Assembly: GCA_016177775.1 (NCBI GenBank)
Contig: JACOUQ010000013.1
Span: 1-64,000, forward strand
Direction of reading: 5' to 3'
Length of the DNA: 64,000 nucleotides
Origin: Geobacter sp.
GTDB lineage: Bacteria > Desulfobacterota > Desulfuromonadia > Geobacterales > Geobacteraceae
Shown here: positions 20,528-28,700 of the stretch, in pieces
Layout of the letters: the number at the start of each line of letters is the position of its first letter
Position numbering within the stretch: the first letter of the stretch is position 1
The notes under the pieces: model-generated
The model's input: only the letters and a program-made list of their open reading frames with translations
Database searches by the model: none
Told to the model about the DNA's origin: nothing
Program-made: the position numbers and the translations under genes

Positions 20528-20890
20528 GTGCAAGTAAGAGTTATGGATATGGAAACATTGCGTCCCCATCTGGTCCCCGCACTGGCTGTGCTGGCTGTGG
20601 TATTTGCCCTCTATGCCGTCTGTCTCGGCCACGATTTCCAGATAATGTGGGACGATAACCTCTATGTGACCGCCAACGAGGCAGCCAAGGGGTTTTCCCT
20701 GCAACACCTGAAGTTCGCCTTGACTACTTGTTGAGTGCCACGTTGTCGTGGCACTCAACAACTTCTAATTACGTCGGGAACTACGCGCCGGTCCAAATCA
20801 TATCCATACATGCTGGATTATGAGTTGTGGGGTATGCGGCCTGCCGGCTTTATTCTGACGGCATGGATTGACATTAACCTGGTTTGTATG
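20528..20890 (+). pseudogene. Decayed TMTC-like GT-C gene fragment
   Basis: The frame from 20528 encodes one TM helix and IMWDDNLYVTANEAAKGFS, the N-terminal loop of a GT-C/TPR protein (compare FNIDD of the 4.5-16.4 kb copies). After ALTT it is broken by a perfect 34-bp hairpin (20728-20761). Beyond it the homology resumes as NYAPVQII and, one base out of frame, SYMLDYELWGMRPAGF, then stops. The result is an insertion, a frameshift and loss of the remaining roughly 450 codons. It belongs to a third subfamily (WGMRPAGF) different from the intact copies. Confidence 0.8.
20728..20761. repeat. Perfect 15-bp inverted repeat inserted in the pseudogene
   Basis: TTGTTGAGTGCCACG (20728-20742), loop TTGT, CGTGGCACTCAACAA (20747-20761), with no mismatch. 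It interrupts the GT-C reading frame between ALTT and the continuing homology. No U-tract follows on either strand, so a terminator role is not obvious. Confidence 0.85.
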
Positions 20891-20926
20891 ACCGATCAAT
20901 GCATCGGATAACTTTGAGAGAGGTTT

Positions 20927-22210
20927 ATGGATATGAAAGTGCTAGTTATCGGCAGCGGCGGCAGGGAGCATGCGCTGGTCTGGAAGATCGCCCAGTCGCC
21001 GCTGGTCACCAGGGTCTTCTGCGCCCCCGGCAATCCGGGCATAGGGACCATTGCGGAATGCGTCGACATCAAGGTGGATGACCTGCAAGGGCTCCTTTCG
21101 TTCGCCAAGCGGGAGGAGATCGACCTCACCGTGGTCGGCCCCGAGCTCCCCCTTTCTCTTGGAGTGGTCGACCTTTTCGAGGAGTATGGCCTGAAGATCT
21201 TCGGCGCCCGCCGGAATGCGGCGCTGATCGAGGCGAGCAAGGCTTTTTCCAAGGAAATCATGAAGAAGTACAACGTACCTACCGCCGCCTACGACGTCTT
21301 CACCGAAGTGGAGCCGGCCCTTGCCTTTATCGAGCGGCATGGTGCGCCCATCGTCGTGAAGGCCGACGGTCTCGCCGCCGGCAAGGGGGTAATTGTTGCC
21401 CAAACGGCCCAGGAGGCGCAGGAGGCCGTGCGGGACATGCTTTCCGGCAATACCTTCGGTACCGCTGGTGCCCGCGTGGTGATCGAGGAGTTCCTCAAGG
21501 GGGAAGAGGCGTCGTTTCTCGCATTCACCGACGGAAAGAATATCATCCCTCTTGCCAGTGCCCAGGACCACAAGGCGGTTTTCGACGGCGACCAGGGGCC
21601 CAACACTGGGGGGATGGGGGCGTACTCGCCGGCCCCGGTGGTGACCCCAGCCATCCACGAAAAGGCGATGGAAGAGGTAATGCGCCGCACCATCGACGGC
21701 ATGGCGGCCGAGGGACGCCCCTACCGCGGCGTGCTTTACGCGGGGCTGATGATCGACGGCGGGGAGGTGAAGACCCTGGAGTTTAACGCCCGCTTCGGCG
21801 ATCCCGAGTGCCAGCCCTTGCTGATGCGGATGAAGTCGGACATCGTGCCGGTGCTCCTGGCCGTGGCTCAAGGGGATCTTGCCGGGGTGGAGATCGAGTG
21901 GCACGACAAGGCGGCGGTCTGCGTGGTGATGGCAGCTGCGGGCTACCCTGGCGAATACCGCAAGGGGGATGTGATCAACGGCCTGGATGAGGCAGGGCGC
22001 ATCGACGACCTGTACGTCTTCCATGCCGGCACCGCCCTGAAGGAAGAGAAATTCGTCACCAACGGCGGCCGGGTGCTCGGTGTCACGGCCCTCGGCGATA
22101 CGGTCGAGTCCGCCATTGAGAAGGCCTACGAGGGAGTGGCCGCCGTCCGCTGGGAGGGGGTCCACTACCGGACCGATATCGGTGCGAAAGCGGTTGGTAA
22201 GAAACGATAG
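20927..22210 (+). CDS. purD: Phosphoribosylamine-glycine ligase (GARS)
   Basis: This ATP-grasp enzyme joins glycine to phosphoribosylamine in purine synthesis. The 427 residues match PurD. Motifs are VLVIGSGGREHAL at the N-terminus, APGNPGI, VVKADGLAAGKGV, GPNTGGMGAYSPAPV and LEFNARFGDPECQ. The start is ATG 20927 or ATG 20933 (MKVLVIG), both served by AGAGAGG. It lies downstream of purH across the pseudogene. Confidence 0.97.
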   Translation: MDMKVLVIGSGGREHALVWKIAQSPLVTRVFCAPGNPGIGTIAECVDIKVDDLQGLLSFAKREEIDLTVVGPELPLSLGVVDLFEEYGLKIFGARRNAALIEASKAFSKEIMKKYNVPTAAYDVFTEVEPALAFIERHGAPIVVKADGLAAGKGVIVAQTAQEAQEAVRDMLSGNTFGTAGARVVIEEFLKGEEASFLAFTDGKNIIPLASAQDHKAVFDGDQGPNTGGMGAYSPAPVVTPAIHEKAMEEVMRRTIDGMAAEGRPYRGVLYAGLMIDGGEVKTLEFNARFGDPECQPLLMRMKSDIVPVLLAVAQGDLAGVEIEWHDKAAVCVVMAAAGYPGEYRKGDVINGLDEAGRIDDLYVFHAGTALKEEKFVTNGGRVLGVTALGDTVESAIEKAYEGVAAVRWEGVHYRTDIGAKAVGKKR

Positions 22211-22213
22211 TAT

Positions 22214-22308
22214 GAAGCGAGAGTGAAAGGCGAGAGTTGAAGGCGCCGGGACGTAACCGCCTTTTTCACTCCATACTCTCGCTTCATGCTGTCGCTTTAC
22301 ACTCTCGA
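22214..22308. repeat. Facing 13-bp-periodic arrays between purD and purE
   Basis: GCGAGAG-type units start at 22217, 22230 and 22243 (period 13). Their reverse complements (CTCTCGC, TGTCGC, CTCTCGA) end at 22282, 22295 and 22308 (period 13). TGAAGCGAGAGT (22214-22225) and ACTCTCGCTTCA (22275-22286) are perfect complements. The transcript could form a stem between the two cistrons. Confidence 0.8.
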
Positions 22309-22337
22309 TTCATGTTCATGCAGATTAAGGAGACAAA

Positions 22338-22844
22338 ATGACCAATCCACAAGTGCTCATTCTCATAGGCAGCGATTCCGACTTGCCGGTGATGGAGGAG
22401 GCGGAGAAGGTCCTCAAGGAGTTCGGTGTTGCCTGCGAGATGCGGATTTCCTCGGCGCACCGCACGCCGAAGCTGACTGCGGCACTTACTGCCGGCGCGG
22501 CAGACCGGGGAATCAAAGTCATAATTGCCGGCGCCGGCATGGCAGCCCACCTGGCCGGTGTTGTTGCGGCCGAAACGACATTGCCGGTCATCGGCGTGCC
22601 GACCGGCGGCGGGGCGCTGAATGGTGTGGACGCCCTCTACGCCATGGTCCAGATGCCGGGGGGGGTTCCGGTTGCCACCATGGCCATCGGCAAGGCAGGG
22701 GCGAAGAATGCCGGCATCTTTGCCGTGCAGTTGCTGGCGCTTTCCGACAGCGGCCTTGCCGGGAAGCTCGTCGCTTATCGCGAACGGATGGCTGCTGAAG
22801 TGATCGCCAGGGATGAAAAGCTGCAAACAGAACGGGCCTCATGA
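22338..22844 (+). CDS. purE: N5-carboxyaminoimidazole ribonucleotide mutase
   Basis: PurE (class I) converts N5-CAIR to CAIR. The 168 residues include IGSDSDLPVMEEAEKVL, ISSAHRTP (catalytic His region) and AGMAAHLAGVVAA. The ATG is preceded by AAGGAGA. It is separated from purD by the facing 13-bp arrays, yet remains co-directional. Confidence 0.96.
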   Translation: MTNPQVLILIGSDSDLPVMEEAEKVLKEFGVACEMRISSAHRTPKLTAALTAGAADRGIKVIIAGAGMAAHLAGVVAAETTLPVIGVPTGGGALNGVDALYAMVQMPGGVPVATMAIGKAGAKNAGIFAVQLLALSDSGLAGKLVAYRERMAAEVIARDEKLQTERAS

Positions 22845-22935
22845 CCCTGTCCCCCGAAAGCCCGGACAGCCCCATGGGAAGGGGTTTTTCCTTGACAAAG
22901 CAAGGAAGCCCGTATTATTTTTTTTAAATTTGGGT

Positions 22936-22951
22936 TTGCATGGTTTTTGCT
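22936..22951 (+). promoter_or_regulatory. Weak sigma-54-like site upstream of resB
   Basis: TTGCATG-GTTT-TTGCT has the -24/-12 spacing of RpoN promoters and a good -12 box, but the -24 box has TG instead of GG. A sigma-70 alternative is TTGACA (22892-22897) with TATTAT 15 nt later. Either could start the cytochrome region. Confidence 0.3.
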
Positions 22952-23048
22952 TAAGCAATCTGTTTGAGTATTTTTGCCCCTCTTTGCCGCGAAATCACCA
23001 TTGCGAAACGGAAAAGCGCGGACGACACCGTTCTAAGGAGAAACCGTC

Positions 23049-24398
23049 TTGACGACCAACAAAAGCTTTGCCACGTCTCTATGGGACTTTTTCTGCTCAC
23101 TGAAGCTCTCCATTTTCCTGCTGATCGCCCTTGCCGTCACTTCAATAATCGGCACGGTCATTCCCCAGGGACCGCCACCCCCGGAATATCTGCAGACCAT
23201 CAGCGAGACCAAGTTCCTTGTCTACCAGAAGCTCGGCTTTTTCGATATGTACCACTCCTGGTGGTTCATCGCTCTCCTCTACCTCCTTACCCTGAATCTC
23301 ATCGCCTGTTCGATCAAGCGGCTCCCCAGGGTCTGGAAGATCATTTCCGAACCGACCCTGGTCATGGACAGCGGCCTGGAAAGGTCCCTCACCTGCACCC
23401 GCCAATTCAAGATGGCAGGTGATGCCGCCACCAACAGGGACAGGATGGTCGCATTCCTCAAGGCCGAATTCACCGAGCCGGTCGTGACCGAAACGGACGG
23501 GGAGTTCCACCTTTTTGCCCAGAAAGGGGCCTACAGCCGTTTCGGTGTGTATGTAGTCCACTCCAGCATCATTATCATTTTCATCGGCGCCATTCTCGGC
23601 TCGCTGTTCGGCTACAAGGCCTTTGTCAGCATTGTCGAGGGGACCGGCACGTCAACGGCCTACAACACGCGGACCGAGCAGCCGATAGATCTCGGTTTTA
23701 CCATCAAGTGCGAGGATTTTTCGGTTTCATACTACGATACCGGCGCGCCGAAGGAGTTCAAGAGCATCCTCACGATCATTGACAACGGCAAGCCCGTGAT
23801 CGAGCGCCGTCCCACCATCGTCAACAGTCCCCTCTCCTACAAGGGGATCACCTTCTACCAGTCGAGCTACGGCCCGGCCGGAGACCCGATCTTCTACCTC
23901 TCCGTGCGGAAGCGCGCTGGCGGTGAGCCTGTCAAGATAACGGCCCGACAGGGAGAGCGGGTTTCCCTGCCGACCGGCGGCTTCGTGCGGGTCATGGATT
24001 ACGCCCCGGAGGTCCGCTCGGCCATGCCGCAGTTTTCCGGCCCCGCGGCACGCCTGGAGATCGTTCCCCCTGCGGGCGCCCCCCAGTATGCGCTTGTGCT
24101 CAAGGATTATCCGGATTTCGACGCCCAGCGCGGCGGCGATCTGATCTTCGCTTACGAGGGGGTTGACGAGAAGCAGTACACCGGCCTCCAGGTGGCTAAG
24201 GACCCGGGGGTCCTGGTGGTCTGGACCGGCTGCACACTCATGGTCGTCGGCATTTTCATCGCCTTTTTCCTGTCCCACAGACGAATCTGGATCAGGGTGT
24301 CCAAGGGTGAGGTCACCATCGGCGGCACCGCGAATCGGAACCAGCCGGCTTTCCAACTCCGTTTCGACGCCTTGGCGGACAAACTCAAGCAGCAGTAA
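23049..24398 (+). CDS. resB: ResB-like cytochrome c biogenesis protein
   Basis: ResB (Ccs1) works with CcsA in system II to carry heme across the inner membrane and attach it to apocytochromes. The 449 residues show TM helices near residues 20-40, 70-90, 160-180 and about 400-420, with a large periplasmic domain between the last two (SPLSYKGITFYQSSYG). GTVIPQG after TM1 is typical. The start is TTG at 23049 with AAGGAG about 9 nt upstream. ccsA follows 20 bp later, then the cytochrome genes it presumably serves. Confidence 0.93.
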   Translation: MTTNKSFATSLWDFFCSLKLSIFLLIALAVTSIIGTVIPQGPPPPEYLQTISETKFLVYQKLGFFDMYHSWWFIALLYLLTLNLIACSIKRLPRVWKIISEPTLVMDSGLERSLTCTRQFKMAGDAATNRDRMVAFLKAEFTEPVVTETDGEFHLFAQKGAYSRFGVYVVHSSIIIIFIGAILGSLFGYKAFVSIVEGTGTSTAYNTRTEQPIDLGFTIKCEDFSVSYYDTGAPKEFKSILTIIDNGKPVIERRPTIVNSPLSYKGITFYQSSYGPAGDPIFYLSVRKRAGGEPVKITARQGERVSLPTGGFVRVMDYAPEVRSAMPQFSGPAARLEIVPPAGAPQYALVLKDYPDFDAQRGGDLIFAYEGVDEKQYTGLQVAKDPGVLVVWTGCTLMVVGIFIAFFLSHRRIWIRVSKGEVTIGGTANRNQPAFQLRFDALADKLKQQ

Positions 24399-24418
24399 AT
24401 CCTAGTGGAGGAGAAACA

Positions 24419-25273
24419 ATGTCCAGTTCCCTGCTGTTCAATATCACCACCTTTGCCTATCTGATCTCGATGGTGGTTTTCTTTGCCTTTCTTGCCAGCA
24501 AGAACAAAGCGGTTGGCCTTGCCGGTAGCCTGACCGCTTTTGCGGGATTCGCGATCCAGACTGTCGCAATACTGCTCCGCTGGAAGGAATCCTACGACAT
24601 GGGGCGCGGCCACGCCCCCCTTTCCAATCTGTATGAATCGGTGGTCTTTTTCGCCTGGACCATCGTCCTGATCTTCGGCATCCTGGATATCAAGTACAAG
24701 TATCGCGTTATCGGCGCTTTTGTCGTGCCGTTTGCGCTTCTCGGCATGGCTTGGGCGCAGCTCGGGCTCGATAGCGGCATTCAGCCGCTGGTTCCGGCGC
24801 TGCAGAGCAACTGGCTGCTGTATCACGTTATTACCTGCTTTCTCGGCTATGCCGCCTTTGCCGTTGCCTGCGGCATCTCCATCATGTACCTGATCAAGGT
24901 AAGGCAGGAGGAGTCAGAGGGTACCTCGCCGGCCGGAGGGATCATTGCCACTTTTCCATCCTCGAAGATTCTGGATGATTTGAACTATAAGGCCATCATG
25001 GTCGGCTTCCCGCTTCTCACCATCGGCATCATCACCGGCGCGGCCTGGGCCAATTATGCCTGGGGGACCTACTGGAGCTGGGACCCGAAGGAGACCTGGT
25101 CGCTGATCGTCTGGTTCGTATATGCCGCATTCCTTCACGCACGAATCACCAGGGGGTGGGTCGGCAAAAAAGCCGCCGTGCTTTCTATCGTAGGATTTGC
25201 CTCGACAATCTTCTGCTATCTGGGGGTCAACCTCTTCCTGTCCGGCCTGCACAGCTACGGCGGGGGAGGGTAG
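24419..25273 (+). CDS. ccsA: CcsA/ResC-type cytochrome c maturation protein
   Basis: The 284 residues form about eight TM helices. The tryptophan-rich heme-handling motif WANYAWGTYWSWDPKET lies near residue 210. Conserved histidines (RGHAPLSNLYESVVF near the start, YHVITCFLGYAAF) are the expected external heme ligands. GGAGG precedes the ATG. It is paired with resB, as in other system II loci. Confidence 0.95.
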   Translation: MSSSLLFNITTFAYLISMVVFFAFLASKNKAVGLAGSLTAFAGFAIQTVAILLRWKESYDMGRGHAPLSNLYESVVFFAWTIVLIFGILDIKYKYRVIGAFVVPFALLGMAWAQLGLDSGIQPLVPALQSNWLLYHVITCFLGYAAFAVACGISIMYLIKVRQEESEGTSPAGGIIATFPSSKILDDLNYKAIMVGFPLLTIGIITGAAWANYAWGTYWSWDPKETWSLIVWFVYAAFLHARITRGWVGKKAAVLSIVGFASTIFCYLGVNLFLSGLHSYGGGG

Positions 25274-25309
25274 CAAATCATCGGCTGCCGCCGAATGACA
25301 GGAAATTTG

Positions 25310-26170
25310 ATGCGTTCTGCCGGTTTACATATTGCCGCAGGCCTGCTGCTGGCGCTTTGTTTTTTGAACGCCGCCGCGGCCGGCGCGGACGACTCGGGGT
25401 GTGTCAGCACCGCCTGTCATCCGGATATGGGAAAAGATAGGTTCGTTCATGCGCCCATCCTTTCCCATGATTGCAGCAGCTGCCACGTTGCGACCGGCAA
25501 GCGCCATCCGGCGGAAAAGGGGGCGTTCACCCTTGCCGCGAGTGGCGCCAAGCTCTGTTATATGTGCCACGAGGAGAAGGGGCGGGAAAAATCCGTCCAT
25601 GCTCCGGTGGAATCCGGTGACTGCACGAGCTGCCACGACCCACACCAGTCTCCTTATCGCCGCCAGTTGAAGGAATTCGGTGCCCAACTATGCTTCACCT
25701 GTCACGACGGCATGGAGCGAATGTTCAAGGAGAACAGGTCGGCTCACGCGCCGTTTCTCGAAGGGGATTGCCTGGCATGCCATGATCCGCACTCCTCGGA
25801 CTTCGGCAAACTGCTGGCCTCCTCCTATCCTGGCGAATATTATCTTTCGTATTCTCCGGATAGCTACAGGCTCTGCTTCGGCTGCCATAGTTCCGACATC
25901 GCCACTTACCGGCGCACCACCGTTGACACGGGATTCCGCAATGGAGACATTAACCTGCATTACATCCATGTCAACAGGGTGGACAAGGGGCGGTCGTGCA
26001 AGGTATGCCACGATCCCCACGCTGCGCAGCAGTACAAGCTCGTCAAGAGCAACATCCCGGGGTTTGGCAAATGGCTTGTGCCGTTCAAGCTGAAACTGAC
26101 CAAAACCGGAGGCACATGCATAGTGGGGTGTCATAAGCCCCAATCTTACGATCGCGAACAGGCGCGCTAG
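25310..26170 (+). CDS. Multiheme c-type cytochrome (7 CXXCH plus two atypical sites)
   Basis: This exported cytochrome has a signal peptide (hydrophobic LHIAAGLLLALCFLNAAAA) and seven CXXCH motifs: CSSCH, CYMCH, CTSCH, CFTCH, CLACH, CFGCH, CKVCH. CVSTACH (CX4CH) near the N-terminus and CIVGCH (CX3CH) near the C-terminus may bind two more hemes. Recurrent CxxCHDPH pairs resemble the doubled-CXXCH family. ATG 25310 is chosen because AGGA lies about 8 nt upstream; the ATG at 25295 has no ribosome site. It likely transfers electrons in the periplasm or at the outer membrane. Confidence 0.88.
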   Translation: MRSAGLHIAAGLLLALCFLNAAAAGADDSGCVSTACHPDMGKDRFVHAPILSHDCSSCHVATGKRHPAEKGAFTLAASGAKLCYMCHEEKGREKSVHAPVESGDCTSCHDPHQSPYRRQLKEFGAQLCFTCHDGMERMFKENRSAHAPFLEGDCLACHDPHSSDFGKLLASSYPGEYYLSYSPDSYRLCFGCHSSDIATYRRTTVDTGFRNGDINLHYIHVNRVDKGRSCKVCHDPHAAQQYKLVKSNIPGFGKWLVPFKLKLTKTGGTCIVGCHKPQSYDREQAR

Positions 26171-26194
26171 GCTTCTGGACGCGTCGGAGCATAG

Positions 26195-27196
26195 ATGGCC
26201 GTGAAATTTCTCGCAATTCGGATACGAACGCTTACTGTGGCACTGATCTGCCTGTTGGCATTTACCGCCCAAGCCCTGGCTGCCATGACCTTTATCTATC
26301 CTGATGACAAAAGCTGGGTGGTCCGTTCGGACCATTTCATAATCAAGCTCAATACCGTTGATGTCACCGGGGTAAGAGTCAATGTCAACAACGTCCCCGG
26401 CGACTTGCTGGAGGTTGGGACGCCGGAATACCGCAAGGCATTTCGGGACATGTTGATCCTCCAGCCTTTGTGGGATCCTGGGAAAAACCAGGTGGTTGTG
26501 GAGGCCTTCAAAGGGGAGGAGCGTGTCGAGACGGCCACGGCGGAAATCTTTTATTTCGTGGGCAACGATTATGCCCTTATTCCGCCGGAGTACAAGCCTA
26601 TCTCTCTCCACACGCCGGAGCGGGAAAAGGTCTGCGTCCATTGCCACAACATGAGCGCGGCGGCAACTGCAGGCGTGGAAAAGGAGAGCCCCTGCTTCAC
26701 CTGCCACAGGAAGGTGCTGACCGCCCGGTATGTGCACGGGCCGACCGGCACGTACTCCTGTGCTTATTGTCATACTGGCACCGGGAGGATGAAGTACGCG
26801 GTTACCAGGCGCGGGGGCGCACTTTGTTACGATTGTCACACCGATAGGGGGACGGTCTTCAAGGGGTTCAAATACCCCCACGGCCCGGTCGCCGCCGGGA
26901 TGTGCGAGTACTGCCACGATCCGCATGGAAGCTTTTATGCCATGCAGTTGCGCGGCTCCGTGAATGATATATGTCTATCTTGCCACGAGAGCGTCCGCAA
27001 GGGTATTCACATCGTTCGGACCGCCACGGGGGAGGGGCATATCCTGAGCGGCAGGCCTGACCCCTCCAAGCCCGGATCGGGCCGCGAGATGTCGTGCGTC
27101 TCCTGCCATGATCCCCATGGCGGCGATGTCCGCTATTATTTCCAGAGCAAGGCAGAGGACCGGATGGCGCTTTGCCAGCTCTGTCACAACAAGTGA
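26195..27196 (+). CDS. Octaheme c-type cytochrome with N-terminal beta-sandwich region
   Basis: The 333 residues begin with a signal peptide ending near ALAA. A region without cysteines follows (about 30-125, FIYPDDKSWVVRSD, probably Ig-like). Eight CXXCH motifs come next (CVHCH, CFTCH, CAYCH, CYDCH, CEYCH, CLSCH, CVSCH, CQLCH), several as CHDPHG pairs. The beta-region could dock to a partner such as the adjacent NHL lipoprotein (inference). It lies 24 bp after the previous cytochrome gene. Confidence 0.88.
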   Translation: MAVKFLAIRIRTLTVALICLLAFTAQALAAMTFIYPDDKSWVVRSDHFIIKLNTVDVTGVRVNVNNVPGDLLEVGTPEYRKAFRDMLILQPLWDPGKNQVVVEAFKGEERVETATAEIFYFVGNDYALIPPEYKPISLHTPEREKVCVHCHNMSAAATAGVEKESPCFTCHRKVLTARYVHGPTGTYSCAYCHTGTGRMKYAVTRRGGALCYDCHTDRGTVFKGFKYPHGPVAAGMCEYCHDPHGSFYAMQLRGSVNDICLSCHESVRKGIHIVRTATGEGHILSGRPDPSKPGSGREMSCVSCHDPHGGDVRYYFQSKAEDRMALCQLCHNK

Positions 27197-27252
27197 TATA
27201 AACTTTCCTGCCTGAAGACTGAAATTGAAAGTAACAAAACAGGGGTGCAATA

Positions 27253-28365
27253 ATGGTTCTGAAACAAATCGTTCAAAGGCTTGTGGTTGCTTGTACGCTA
27301 TTGGTAATGGCCGGATGTGCCTCCGCGCCGGAGGTGAAGCGACGTTTCTTCTGGCCGCCGCTCCCCGATGAGCCTAAAATCGAATGGCTCGGCGCTTACC
27401 GGAGCAAGCTGGACATGCCCCGCACGCCGTTTGAAAATTTCATGGCAAATTTAGTCGGGCTCCCTGACGCGGTATACTTGACCCGCCCTCTGGGGATAGT
27501 GAGCGACGGGGCGGACCGGGTATATGTATCGGACGTGGTAACGGTGAGTGTTATCGTGTTCGACTTCAAAAAGCGCGATGCCAACTACCTGGGGGCAGGG
27601 CAGAAGGATGGCCTGGCCTTATTCAAGCACCCCAGCGGCCTGGCAATCGATCGTGAAAATAATCTCTATGTCTGCGATTCCGCGGATAGACGCATTTCCG
27701 TTTTTTCACCGGATGAGGCGCTTCTCCGCTCCATCGACATCTCCAAAATCACGGAGCAGCCTATTGGGGTGGCCGTTGACAACGAGCGAAAGCGGCTTCT
27801 GGTGGGGGATGTGCGCTTGCAGGTGATACGGGTCCTGGATTTGGCGGGGAAACTGCTCTTCACAGTTGGCATGGAGGGGGGAGGGGATAAGGACGGTGCT
27901 TTTCTTTTTCCCGGGATGCTTTCGGTCATGAAAAACGGCAATATTGTGGTGGCGGACAGCATGAACGCCAGGGTCCAGATATTCGACCCGGACGGCAAAT
28001 TCATCCGAAAATTCGGCCGCCGGGGCGATTCGCCAGGCGATTTCCAGCTCATCAAGGGTGTTGCGGTCGACTCGGAGAACCACATCTATATAACCGACGG
28101 CAAGGCGCATGTTGTCTATATCTTTTCAGAAAACGGCGATTATCTACTTTCGATGGGCGGGGCCTATACCGCGGATGTGATCGCCGCTCCGGGGGGCTTT
28201 TTAATCCCCCAGGGGATTTATATTGACGGGAAGGACACCATCTATGTCGTGGACCAGATGAACCGCAGGTTTCAGATGTTCCAGTACATGAACGAGCGCT
28301 ATCTCAAGGAACACCCTGTGGAGACGGAGGTCCCCACCTCCGTGTCGGTACCGCCGCCTAAATAG
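27253..28365 (+). CDS. NHL-repeat beta-propeller lipoprotein 1
   Basis: The 370 residues start with a lipoprotein signal (LVMAGC, Cys at about 22). RRFFWPPLPDEPKIEWLGAY follows, then about six NHL blades (YVSDVVTVSV, LYVCDSADRRISVF, VVADSMNARVQIFDPDG, IYITDGKAHVVYIF, IYVVDQMNRRFQMFQY). It is probably anchored at the outer membrane as a binding or scaffold protein for the cytochromes. It is a clear paralog of the lipoprotein at 29.6-30.6 kb, on the other side of the OmcE-like gene. AGGGG precedes the ATG. Confidence 0.88.
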   Translation: MVLKQIVQRLVVACTLLVMAGCASAPEVKRRFFWPPLPDEPKIEWLGAYRSKLDMPRTPFENFMANLVGLPDAVYLTRPLGIVSDGADRVYVSDVVTVSVIVFDFKKRDANYLGAGQKDGLALFKHPSGLAIDRENNLYVCDSADRRISVFSPDEALLRSIDISKITEQPIGVAVDNERKRLLVGDVRLQVIRVLDLAGKLLFTVGMEGGGDKDGAFLFPGMLSVMKNGNIVVADSMNARVQIFDPDGKFIRKFGRRGDSPGDFQLIKGVAVDSENHIYITDGKAHVVYIFSENGDYLLSMGGAYTADVIAAPGGFLIPQGIYIDGKDTIYVVDQMNRRFQMFQYMNERYLKEHPVETEVPTSVSVPPPK

Positions 28366-28481
28366 GTTTGCAGCGTTTTAGCAGATTTCAGGCGAAATGG
28401 CCATGTCGTCGGTTGTTCTGCCGGATTGTGTCTTATGGGAAACTCCTTGAAATGACATGGAATTGAGGTGCTATTGGCTGG

Positions 28482-28497
28482 TGGCATGCAACTTGCT
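28482..28497 (+). promoter_or_regulatory. Sigma-54 promoter for the omcE-like gene
   Basis: TGGCATG-CAAC-TTGCT matches the RpoN consensus TGGCACG-N4-TTGCW at all but one position, with exact -24 GG/-12 GC spacing. Transcription would start near 28508 and give a leader of about 190 nt. The leader contains a perfect 8-bp inverted repeat (ATCCGTGG 28532-28539, CCACGGAT 28580-28587). The rest of the 335-bp gap shows no gene. Confidence 0.75.
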
Positions 28498-28700
28498 TTT
28501 GTTTATATGTAGCTTTGCAAACACAACTCGTATCCGTGGATGGCAAGATGAAATGCTGATTTTGATCCATGTAGTGTAACCACGGATGAGGCGCATGTGA
28601 ACCTGACGAGATGGGGGGTGGTCACGGCCAGACAGCAAGGATGAAGAAGTTGCAAATGTAATGTCACATCAGAAAGATAACAAAAAAGGAGAACATGAAA

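Noticed and set aside
20728-20761. Rho-independent terminator between purH and purD
   Set aside because: The stem is perfect but no T-run follows on either strand, and it interrupts a gene fragment.
20942-22165. Minus-strand 407-codon frame opposite purD
   Set aside because: Antisense to a certain purD; no motif and no ribosome site. Similar shadows at 25688-26926 (opposite the cytochromes) and 35587-36867 (opposite the GT4 gene) were rejected for the same reason.
22893-22918. Sigma-70 promoter TTGACA...TATTAT before resB as a firm call
   Set aside because: The 15-bp spacing is short, so it is mentioned only as an alternative under the sigma-54-like site.
28500-28690. GEMM cyclic-dinucleotide riboswitch before the omcE-like gene
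   Set aside because: The conserved GCACAGGGCAAACC and the paired tetraloop-receptor segment are absent.
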